A stretch of DNA of 64,000 bases from Saposhnikovia divaricata (taxonomy: Eukaryota > Streptophyta > Magnoliopsida > Apiales > Apiaceae), in the NCBI GenBank assembly GCA_036435485.1, contig JAZHRN010000139.1, positions 3,906,001 to 3,970,000 of the forward strand, given 5' to 3'. Numbering within the stretch: position 1 is the first letter of the stretch; every line of letters begins with the position of its first letter. Shown here piece after piece: positions 51,268-62,910 of the stretch. A program made the translations under genes and the position numbers. Under the pieces are notes generated by a model, which was given only the letters and a program-made list of their open reading frames with translations, did not search any database and was not told the DNA's origin.

Positions 51268-53464
51268 GAATTCAACGCAATTTTATTTAACGAAGTTCGG
51301 ACCGGAATCGGAGCTGATATGATCGAAACTCGGTTTTCGGAAACTTCTCAAAGGGGTTAGTGCACGGGATATTGTTAAAAATCAAGTCAGACAATTTTGT
51401 GGATATTTTTACATATTTTGTTCCTATGGGTTATTGGAATTCAATGAAATTTTATTTTGTGCCATTCGGACCTGAATCGGGGCTGAAATGACTGAAACTC
51501 GGTTTTCGGATAATCCTGAAAGGGGTTAGTACACGGGATATTGTTAAAAATCGAGTCGGACCATTTTATGGATATTTTTACATATTTTGTTCCTATGGGT
51601 TATTGGAATTCAACGAAATTTTATTTGGTGCCAGTCGGACCTGAATCTAGGCTGAAATGACTGAAACTCGGTTTTCGGATAATCCTCAAAGGGGTTAGTA
51701 CACGGGATATTGTTAAAAATCGAGTCGGACCATTTTATGGATATTTTTACATATTTTGTTCCTATGGGTTATTGGAATTCAACGAAATTTTATTTGGTGC
51801 CATTCGGACCTGAATCGGGGCTGAAATGACTGAAACTCGGTTATCGGATAATTCTGAAAGGGGTTAGTACACGGGATATTGTTAAAAATCGAGTCGGACC
51901 ATTTTATGGATATTTTTTCATATTTTGTTCCTATGGGTTATTGGAATTCAACGAAATTTTATTTGGTACCAGTCGGACCTGAATCGGGGCTGAAATGACT
52001 AAAACTCGGTTTTCGGATAATCCTCAAAGGGGTTAGTACACGGGATATTGTTAAAAATCGAGTCGGACCATTTTATGGATATTTTTACATATTTTGTTCC
52101 TATGGGTTATTGGAATTCAACGCAATTTTATTTAACGAAGTTCGGACCGGAATCAGAGCTGATATGATCGAAACTCGGTTTTCGGAAACTTCTCAAAGGG
52201 ATTAGTACACGGGATATTGTTAAAAATCGAGTCGGACCATTTTATGGATATTTTTACATATTTTGTTCCTATGGGTTATTGGAATTCAACGAAATTTTAT
52301 TTGGTGCCAGTCGGACCTCAATCGGGGCTGAAATGACTGAAACTCGGTTTTCGGATAATCCTCAAAGGGGTTAGTACACGGGATATTGTTAAAAATCGAG
52401 TCGGACCATTTTATGGATATTTTTACATATTTTGTTCCAATGGGTTATTGGAATTCAATGAAATTTTATTTGGTGCCATTCGGACCTGAATCGGGGCTAA
52501 AATGACTGAAACTCGGTTTTCGGATAATCCTCAAAGGGGTTAGTACACGGGATATTGTTAAAAATCGTGTCGGACCATTTTATGGATATTTTTACATATT
52601 TTGTTCCTATGGGTTATTGGAATTCAACGCAATTTTATTTAACGAAGTTCGGACCGGAATCGGAGCTGATATGATCGAAACTCGGTTTTCGGAAACTTCT
52701 CAAAGGGATTAGTACACGGGATATTGTTAAAAATCAAGTCGGACAATTTTGTGGATATTTTTACATATTTTGTTCCTATGGGTTATTGGAATTCAATGAA
52801 ATTTTATTTTGTGCCATTCGGACCTAAATCGGGGCTGAAATGACTGAAACTCGGTTTTCGGATAATCCTGAAAGGGGTTAGTACACGGGATATTGTTAAA
52901 AATCGAGTCGGACCATTTTATGGATATTTTTACGTATTTTGTTCCTATGGGTTATTGGAATTCAACGAAATTTTATTTGGTGCCAGTCGGACCTGAATCG
53001 GGGCTGAAATGACTGAAACTCGGTTTTCGGATAATCCTCAAAGGGGTTAGTACACGGGATAATGTTAAAAATCGAGTCGGACCATTTTATGGATATTTTT
53101 ACATATTTTGTTCCTATGGGTTATTGGAATTCAACGCAATTTTATTTAACGAAGTTCGGACCGGAATCGGAGCTGATATGATCGAAACTCGGTTTTCGGA
53201 AACTTCTCAAAGGGATTAGTACACGGGATATTGTTAAAAATCAAGTCGGACAATTTTGTGGATATTTTTACATATTTTGTTCCTATGGGTTATTGGAATT
53301 CAACGAAATTTTATTTGGAGCCAGTCGGACCTGAATCGGGGCTGAAATGACTGAAACTCGGTTTTCGGATAATCCTCAAAGGGGTTAGTACACGGGATAT
53401 TGTTAAAAATTGAGTCGGACCATTATATGGATATTTTTACATATTTTGTTCCTATGGGTTATTG
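51268..53464. repeat. 13-mer HOR copy 2
   Basis: All private markers of copy 1 recur 2,197 bp later. About six substitutions were noticed between copies, for example TATGCGTTATTGG just before this copy, and ATGACTAAAACTCGG near 51996. Confidence 0.92.
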
Positions 53465-55322
53465 GAATTCAACGCAATTTTATTTAACGAAGTTCGGACC
53501 GGAATCGGAGCTGATATGATCGAAACTCGGTTTTCGGAAACTTCTCAAAGGGGTTAGTGCACGGGATATTGTTAAAAATCAAGTCAGACAATTTTGTGGA
53601 TATTTTTACATATTTTGTTCCTATGGGTTATTGGAATTCAATGAAATTTTATTTTGTGCCATTCGGACCTGAATCGGGGCTGAAATGACTGAAACTCGGT
53701 TTTCGGATAATCCTGAAAGGGGTTAGTACACGGGATATTGTTAAAAATCGAGTCGGACCATTTTATGGATATTTTTACATATTTTGTTCCTATGGGTTAT
53801 TGGAATTCAACGAAATTTTATTTGGTGCCAGTCGGACCTGAATCTAGGCTGAAATGACTGAAACTCGGTTTTCGGATAATCCTCAAAGGGGTTAGTACAC
53901 GGGATATTGTTAAAAATCGAGTCGGACCATTTTATGGATATTTTTACATATTTTGTTCCTATGGGTTATTGGAATTCAACAAAATTTTATTTGGTGCCAT
54001 TCGGACCTGAATCGGGGCTGAAATGACTGAAACTCGGTTATCGGATAATTCTGAAAGGGGTTAGTACACGGGATATTGTTAAAAATCGAGTCGGACCATT
54101 TTATGGATATTTTTTCATATTTTGTTCCTATGGATTATTGGAATTCAACGAAATTTTATTTGGTACCAGTCGGACCTAAATCGGGGCTGAAATGACTGAA
54201 ACTCGGTTTTCGGATAATCCTCAAAGGGGTTAGTACACGGGATATTGTTAAAAATCGAGTCGGACCATTTTATGGATATTTTTACATATTTTGTTCCTAT
54301 GGGTTATTGGAATTCAACGTAATTTTATTTAACGAAGTTCGGACCGGAATCAGAGCTGATATGATCGAAACTCGGTTTTCGGAAACTTCTCAAAGGGATT
54401 AGTACACGGGATATTGTTAAAAATCGAGTCGGACCATTTTATGGATATTTTTACATATTTTGTTCCTATGGGTTATTGGAATTCAACGAAATTTTATTTG
54501 GTGCCAGTCGGACCTCAATCGGGGCTGAAATGACTGAAACTCGGTTTTCGGATAATCCTCAAAGGGGTTAGTACACGGGATATTGTTAAAAATCGAGTCG
54601 GACCATTTTATGGATATTTTTACATATTTTGTTCCAATGGGTTATTGGAATTCAATGAAATTTTATTTGGTGCCATTCGGACCTGAATCGGGGCTAAAAT
54701 GACTGAAACTCGGTTTTCGGATAATCCTCAAAGGGGTTAGTACACGGGATAATGTTAAAAATCGAGTCGGACCATTTTATGGATATTTTTACATATTTTG
54801 TTCCTATGGGTTATTGGAATTCAACGCAATTTTATTTAACGAAGTTCGGACCGGAATCGGAGCTGATATGATCGAAACTCGGTTTTCGGAAACTTCTCAA
54901 AGGGATTAGTACACGGGATATTGTTAAAAATCAAGTCGGACAATTTTGTGGATATTTTTACATATTTTGTTCCTATGGGTTATTGGAATTCAATGAAATT
55001 TTATTTGGTGCCATTCGGACCTGAATCGGGGCTGAAATGACTGAAATTCGGTTTTCGGATAATCCTCAAAGGGGTTAGTACACGGGATATTGTTAAAATC
55101 GAGTCGGACCATTTTATGGATATTTTTACATATTTTGTTCAAATGGGTTATTGGAATTCAATGAAATTTTATTTGGTGCCATTCGGACCTGAATCGGGGC
55201 TAAAATGACTGAAACTCGGTTTTCGGATAATCCTCAAAGGGGTTAGTACACGGGATATTGTTAAAAATCGAGTCGGACCATTTTATGGATATTTTTACAT
55301 ATTTTGTTCATATGGGTTATTG
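53465..55322. repeat. 13-mer HOR copy 3, diverted after nine monomers
   Basis: Follows the 13-mer order for e d a g a e a b' e and then continues b b' instead of d a e c. The switch lies around 54.75-55.0 kb, where GGGATAATG replaces the AATCGTGTCGG seen in the earlier copies. A one-base deletion (TGTTAAAATCGAG, about 55091) marks the new lineage and recurs at 59469 and 61327. Confidence 0.9.
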
Positions 55323-57004
55323 GAATTCAACACAATTTTTTTTAACGTAGTTCGGACCAGAATCGGAGCTGATATGATCGAAACTCGGTTTTCGGAAACT
55401 TCTCAAAGGGTTAGTACACGGGATATTGTTAAAAATCAAGTCGGACCATTTTGTGGATATTTTTACATATTTTGTTCCTATGGGTTATTGGAATTCAACG
55501 AATTTTTATTTGGTGCCAGTCAGACCTGAATCGGGGCTGAAATGACTGAAACTCGGTTTTCGGACAATCCTCAAAGGGGTTAGTACACGGGATATTGTTA
55601 AAAATCGAGTCGGACCATTTTATGGATATTTTTACATATTTTGTTCCTATGGGTTATTGGAATTCAACGCAATTTTATTTAACGAAGTTCGGACCGGAAT
55701 CGGAGCTAATATGATCGAAACTCGGTTTTCGGAAACTTCTCAAAGGGATTAGTACACGGAATATTGTTAAAAATCAAGTCGGACAATTTTGTGGATATTT
55801 TTACATATTTTGTTCCTATGGGTTATTGGAATTCAATGAAATTTTATTTGGTGCCATTCGGACCTGAATTGGGGCTGAAATGACTGAAACTCGGTTTTCG
55901 GATAATCCTGAAAGGGGTTAGTACACGGGATATTGTTAAAAATCGAGTCGGACCATTTTATATATATTTTTACATATTTTTTTCCTATGGGTTATTGGAA
56001 TTCAACGAAATTTTATTTGGTGCCATTCGGACCTGAATCGGGGCTGAAATGACTGAAACTCGGTTTTCGGATAATCCTCAAAGGGGTTAGTACACGGGAT
56101 ATTGTTAAAAATCGAGTCGGACCATTTTATGGATATTTTTACATATTTTGTTCCTATGGGTTATTGGAATTCAACGAAATTTTATTTGGTGCCATTCGGA
56201 CCTGAATCGGGGCTGAAATGACTGAAACTCGGTTATCGGATAATTCTGAAAGGGGTTAGTACACGGGATATTGTTAAAAATCGAGTCGGACCATTTTATG
56301 GATATTTTTTCATATTTTGTTCCTATGGGTTATTGGAATTCAACGAAATTTTATTTGGTACCAGTCGGACCTGAATCGGGGCTGAAATGACTGAAACTCG
56401 GTTTTCGGATAATCCTCAAAGGGGTTAGTACACGGGATATTGTTAAAAATCGAGTCGGACCATTTTATGGAAATTTTTACATATTTTGTTCCTATGGGTT
56501 ATTGGAATTCAACGCAATTTTATTTAACGAAGTTCGGACCGGAATCAGAGCTAATATGATCGAAACTCGGTTTTCGGAAACTTCTCAAAGGGATTAGTAC
56601 ACGGGATATTGTTAAAAATCGAGTCGGACCATTTTATGGATATTTTTACATATTTTGTTCCTATGGGTTATTGGAATTCAACGAAATTTTATTTGGTGCC
56701 AGTCGGACCTCAATCGGGGCTGAAATGACTGAAACTCGGTTTTCGGATAATCCTCAAAGGGGTTAGTACACGGGATATTGTTAAAAATCACCATTTTATG
56801 GATATTTTTACATATTTTGTTCCAATGGGTTATTGGAATTCAATGAAATTTTATTTGGTGCCATTCGGACCTGAATCGGGGCTAAAATGACTGAAACTCG
56901 GTTTTCGGATAATCCTCAAAGGGGTTAGTACACGGGATATTGTTAAAAATCGAGTCGGACCATTTTATGGATATTTTTACATATTTTGTTCATATGGGTT
57001 ATTG
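55323..57004. repeat. 10-mer HOR with 7-bp deletion, copy 1
   Basis: Class order f' a e b g g a e a b'. The f' unit has a lengthened T run and AACGTAG. Near 56789 seven bases of the ATCGAGTCGGACC segment are missing, leaving AAAAATCACCATTTT. A further one-base deletion (CAAAGGGTTAG near 55408) is private to this copy. TTTATATATATTTTTAC near 55959 is another block marker. Confidence 0.92.
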
Positions 57005-58687
57005 GAATTCAACACAATTTTTTTTAACGTAGTTCGGACCAGAATCGGAGCTGATATGATCGAAACTCGGTTTTCGGAAACTTCTCAAAGGGGTTAGTAC
57101 ACGGGATATTGTTAAAAATCAAGTCGGACCATTTTGTGGATATTTTTACATATTTTGTTCCTATGGGTTATTGGAATTCAACGAATTTTTATTTGGTGCC
57201 AGTCAGACCTGAATCGGGGCTGAAATGACTGAAACTCGGTTTTCGGACAATCCTCAAAGGGGTTAGTACACGGGATATTGTTAAAAATCGAGTCGGACCA
57301 TTTTATGGATATTTTTACATATTTTGTTCCTATGGGTTATTGGAATTCAACGCAATTTTATTTAACGAAGTTCGGACCGGAATCGGAGCTAATATGATCG
57401 AAACTCGGTTTTCGGAAACTTCTCAAAGGGATTAGTACACGGAATATTGTTAAAAATCAAGTCGGACAATTTTGTGGATATTTTTACATATTTTGTTCCT
57501 ATGGGTTATTGGAATTCAATGAAATTTTATTTGGTGCCATTCGGACCTGAATCGGGGCTGAAATGACTGAAACTCGGTTTTCGGATAATCCTGAAAGGGG
57601 TTAGTACACGGGATATTGTTAAAAATCGAGTCGGACCATTTTATATATATTTTTACATATTTTTTTCCTATGGGTTATTGGAATTCAACGAAATTTTATT
57701 TGGTGCCATTCGGACCTGAATCGGGGCTGAAATGACTGAAACTCGGTTTTCGGATAATCCTCAAAGGGGTTAGTACACGGGATATTGTTAAAAATCGAGT
57801 CGGACCATTTTATGGATATTTTTACATATTTTGTTCCTATGGGTTATTGGAATTCAACGAAATTTTATTTGGTGCCATTCGGACCTGAATCGGGGCTGAA
57901 ATGACTGAAACTCGGTTATCGGATAATTCTGAAAGGGGTTAGTACACGGGATATTGTTAAAAATCGAGTCGGACCATTTTATGGATATTTTTTCATATTT
58001 TGTTCCTATGGGTTATTGGAATTCAACGAAATTTTATTTGGTACCAGTCGGACCTGAATCGGGGCTGAAATGACTGAAACTCGGTTTTCGGATAATCCTC
58101 AAAGGGGTTAGTACACGGGATATTGTTAAAAATCGAGTCGGACCATTTTATGGATATTTTTACATATTTTGTTCCTATGGGTTATTGGAATTCAACGCAA
58201 TTTTATTTAACGAAGTTCGGACCGGAATCAGAGCTAATATGATCGAAACTCGGTTTTCGGAAACTTCTCAAAGGGATTAGTACACGGGATATTGTTAAAA
58301 ATCGAGTCGGACCATTTTATGGATATTTTTACATATTTTGTTCCTATGGGTTATTGGAATTCAACGAAATTTTATTTGGTGCCAGTCGGACCTCAATCGG
58401 GGCTGAAATGACTGAAACTCGGTTTTCGGATAATCCTCAAAGGGGTTAGTACACGGGATATTGTTAAAAATCACCATTTTATGGATATTTTTACATATTT
58501 TGTTCCAATGGGTTATTGGAATTCAATGAAATTTTATTTGGTGCCATTCGGACCTGAATCGGGGCTAAAATGACTGAAACTCGGTTTTCGGATAATCCTC
58601 AAAGGGGTTAGTACACGGGATATTGTTAAAAATCGTGTCGGACCATTTTATGGATATTTTTACATATTTTGTTCCTATGGGTTATTG
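57005..58687. repeat. 10-mer HOR with 7-bp deletion, copy 2
   Basis: Second copy with the same ten classes and the same 7-bp deletion near 58472, so the deletion preceded the duplication. It lacks the one-base deletion of copy 1 and differs by isolated substitutions (GAATCGGGGC for GAATTGGGGC; GGATATTTTT for GGAAATTTTT). Confidence 0.92.
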
Positions 58688-59194
58688 GAATTCAACGCAA
58701 TTTTATTTAACGAAGTTCGGACCGGAATCGGAGCTGATATGATCGAAACTCGGTTTTCGGAAACTTCTCAAAGGGATTAGTACACGGGATATTGTTAAAA
58801 ATCAAGTCGGACAATTTTGTGGATATTTTTACATATTTTGTTCCTATGGGTTATTGCAATTCAATGAAATTTTATTTTGTGCCATTCGGACCTAAATCGG
58901 GGCTGAAATGACTGAAACTCGGTTTTCGGATAATCCTGAAAGGGGTTAGTACACGGGATATTGTTAAAAATCGAGTCGGACCATTTTATGGATATTTTTA
59001 CGTATTTTGTTCCTATGGGTTATTGGAATTCAACGAAATTTTATTTGGTGCCAGTCGGACCTGAATCGGGGCTGAAATGACTGAAACTCGGTTTTCGGAT
59101 AATCCTCAAAGGGGTTAGTACACGGGATAATGTTAAAAATCGAGTCGGACCATTTTATGGATATTTTTACATATTTTGTTCCTATGGGTTATTG
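58688..59194. repeat. Three linking monomers (e d a) of the 13-mer lineage
   Basis: AATCGTGTCGG, GACCTAAATCGG and TTTACGTATTTTG show that these three units derive from the e d a part of the 13-mers at 50.4-50.9 and 52.6-53.1 kb, not from the adjoining 10-mers. The d unit has lost its EcoRI site (CAATTC at 58857). Confidence 0.88.
58857..58862. other. Lost EcoRI site (CAATTC)
   Basis: A G-to-C change destroys the site in the d unit of the three-monomer link between the 10-mer and 11-mer blocks. Confidence 0.9.
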
Positions 59195-61052
59195 GAATTC
59201 AACGCAATTTTATTTAACGAAGTTCGGACCGGAATCGGAGCTGATATGATCGAAACTCGGTTTTCGGAAACTTCTCAAAGGGATTAGTACACGGGATATT
59301 GTTAAAAATCAAGTCAGACAATTTTGTGGATATTTTTACATATTTTGTTCCTATGGGTTATTGGAATTCAATGAAATTTTATTTGGTGCCATTCGGACCT
59401 GAATCGGGGCTGAAATGACTGAAATTCGGTTTTCGGATAATCCTCAAAGGGGTTAGTACACGGGATATTGTTAAAATCGAGTCGGACCATTTTATGGATA
59501 TTTTTACATATTTTGTTCAAATGGGTTATTGGAATTCAATGAAATTTTATTTGGTGCCATTCGGACCTGAATCGGGGCTAAAATGACTGAAACTCGGTTT
59601 TCGGATAATCCTCAAAGGGGTTAGTACACGGGATATTGTTAAAAATCGAGTCGGACCATTTTATGGATATTTTTACATATTTTGTTCATATGGGTTATTG
59701 GAATTCAACACAATTTTTTTTAACGTAGTTCGGACCAGAATCGGAGCTGATATGATCGAAACTCGGTTTTCGGAAACTTCTCAAAGGGGTTAGTACACGG
59801 GATATTGTTAAAAATCAAGTCGGACCATTTTGTGGATATTTTTACATATTATGTTCCTATGGGTTATTGGAATTCAACGAATTTTTATTTGGTGCCAGTC
59901 AGACCTGAATCGGGGCTGAAATGACTGAAACTCGGTTTTCGGACAATCCTCAAAGGGGTTAGTACACGGGATATTGTTAAAAATCGAGTCGGAGCATTTT
60001 ATGGATATTTTTACATATTTTGTTCCTATGGGTTATTGGAATTCAACGCAATTTTATTTAACGAAGTTCGGACTGGAATCGGAGCTAATATGATCGAAAC
60101 TCGGTTTTCGGAAACTTCTCAAAGGGATTAGTACACGGAATATTGTTAAAAATCAAGTCGGACAATTTTGTGGATATTTTTACATATTTTGTTCCTATGG
60201 GTTATTGGAATTCAATGAAATTTTATTTGGTGCCATTCGGACCTGAATCGGGGCTGAAATGACTGAAACTCGGTTTTCGGATAATCCTGAAAGGGGTTAG
60301 TACACGGGATATTGTTAAAAATCGAGTCGGACCATTTTATATATATTTTTACATATTTTGTTCCTATGGGTTATTGGAATTCAACGAAATTTTATTTGGT
60401 GCGAGTCGGACCTGAATCGGGGCTGAAATGACTGAAACTCGGTTTTCGAATAATCCTCAAAGGGGTTAGTACACGGGATATTGTTAAAAATCGAGTCGGA
60501 CCATTTTATGGATATTTTTACATATTTTGTTCCTATGGGTTATTGGAATTCAACGAAATTTTAATTGGTGCCAGTCGGACCTGAATCGGGGCTGAAATGA
60601 CTGAAACTCGGTTTTCGGATAATCCTCAAAGGGGTTAGTACACGGGATATTGTTAAAAATCAAGTCGGACCATTTTATGGATATTTTTACATATTTTGTT
60701 CCTATGGGTTATTGGAATTCAACGCAATTTTATTTAACGAAGTTCGGACCGGAATCGGAGCTGATATGATCGAAACTCGGTTTTCGGAAACTTCTCAAAG
60801 GGATTAGTACACGGGATATTGTTAAAAATCAAGTCAGACAATTTTGTGGATATTTTTACATATTTTGTTCCTATGGGTTATTGGAATTCAATGAAATTTT
60901 ATTTGGTGCCATTCGGACCTGAATCGGGACTGATATGATCGAAACTCGGTTTTCAGATAATCCTCAAAGGGGTTAGTACACGGGATAATGTTAAAAATCG
61001 AGTCGGACCATTTTATGGATATTTTTACATATTTTGTTCCTATGGGTTATTG
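59195..61052. repeat. 11-mer HOR, right block copy 1
   Basis: Class order e b b' f' a e b a a e b, 1,858 bp, including the inherited one-base deletion TGTTAAAATCGAG near 59470. Markers shared with copy 2 are GTTCAAATGGG, TATTATGTTCC, GTCGGAGCATTTT, GGTGCGAGTCGG, TTTTCGAATAATCC and GAATCGGGACTGATATG, the last in a chimeric A unit with a B-type core. Confidence 0.92.
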
Positions 61053-62910
61053 GAATTCAACGCAATTTTATTTAACGAAGTTCGGACCGGAATCGGAGCT
61101 GATATGATCGAAACTCGGTTTTCGGAAACTTCTCAAAGGGATTAGTACACGGGATATTGTTAAAAATCAAGTCAGACAATTTTGTGGATATTTTTACATA
61201 TTTTGTTCCTATGGGTTATTGGAATTCAATGAAATTTTATTTGGTGCCATTCGGACCTGAATCGGGGCTGAAATGACTGAAATTCGGTTTTCGGATAATC
61301 CTCAAAGGGGTTAGTACACGGGATATTGTTAAAATCGAGTCGGACCATTTTATGGATATTTTTACATATTTTGTTCAAATGGGTTATTGGAATTCAATGA
61401 AATTTTATTTGGTGCCATTCGGACCTGAATCGGGGCTAAAATGACTGAAACTCGGTTTTCGGATAATCCTCAAAGGGGTTAGTACACGGGATATTGTTAA
61501 AAATCGAGTCGGACCATTTTATGGATATTTTTACATATTTTGTTCATATGGGTTATTGGAATTCAACAAAATTTTTTTTAACGTAGTTCGGACCAGAATC
61601 GGAGCTGATATGATCGAAACTCGGTTTTCGGAAACTTCTCAAAGGGGTTAGTACACGGGATATTGTTAAAAATCAAGTCGGACCATTTTGTGGATATTTT
61701 TACATATTATGTTCCTATGGGTTATTGGAATTCAACGAATTTTTATTTGGTGCCAGTCAGACCTGAATCGGGGCTGAAATGACTGAAACTCGGTTTTCGG
61801 ACAATCCTCAAAGGGGTTAGTACACGGGATATTGTTAAAAATCGAGTCGGAGCATTTTATGGATATTTTTACATATTTTGTTCCTATGGGTTATTGGAAT
61901 TCAACGCAATTTTATTTAACGAAGTTCGGACCGGAATCGGAGCTAATATGATCGAAACTCGGTTTTCGGAAACTTCTCAAAGGGATTAGTACACGGAATA
62001 TTGTTAAAAATCAAGTCGGACAATTTTGTGGATATTTTTACATATTTTGTTCCTATGGGTTATTGGAATTCAATGAAATTTTATTTGGTGCCATTCGGAC
62101 CTGAATCGGGGCTGAAATGACTGAAACTCGGTTTTCGGATAATCCTGAAAGGGGTTAGTACACGGGATATTGTTAAAAATCGAGTCGGACCATTTTATAT
62201 ATATTTTTACATATTTTGTTCCTATGGGTTATTGGAATTCAACGAAATTTTATTTGGTGCGAGTCGGACCTGAATCGGGGCTGAAATGACTGAAACTCGG
62301 TTTTCGAATAATCCTCAAAGGGGTTAGTACACGGGATATTGTTAAAAATCGAGTCGGACCATTTTATGGATATTTTTACATATTTTGTTCCTATGGGTTA
62401 TTGGAATTCAACGAAATTTTATTTGGTGCCAGTCGGACCTGAATCGGGGCTGAAATGACTGAAACTCGGTTTTCGGATAATCCTCAAAGGGGTTAGTACA
62501 CGGGATATTGTTAAAAATCAAGTCGGACCATTTTATGGATATTTTTACATATTTTGTTCCTATGGGTTATTGGAATTCAACGCAATTTTATTTAACGAAG
62601 TTCGGACCGGAATCGGAGCTGATATGATCGAAACTCGGTTTTCGGAAACTTCTCAAAGGGATTAGTACACGGGATATTGTTAAAAATCAAGTCGGACAAT
62701 TTTGTGGATATTTTTACATATTTTGTTCCTATGGGTTATTGGAATTCAATGAAATTTTATTTGGTGCCATTCGGACCTGAATCGGGACTGATATGATCGA
62801 AACTCGGTTTTCGGATAATCCTCAAAGGGGTTAGTACACGGGATATTGTTAAAAATCGAGTCGGACCATTTTATGGATATTTTTACATATTTTGTTCCTA
62901 TGGGTTATTG
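61053..62910. repeat. 11-mer HOR, right block copy 2
   Basis: The same eleven classes with the same deletion near 61328, at 1,858 bp from copy 1. A handful of substitutions separate them (AACAAAATTTTTT for AACACAATTTTTT, TTTTATTTGG for TTTTAATTGG). Confidence 0.92.

Noticed and set aside
55320..55529. 69-codon open frame
   Set aside because: Caused by a local one-base deletion and the f' variant shifting frames. Its sequence is satellite throughout.
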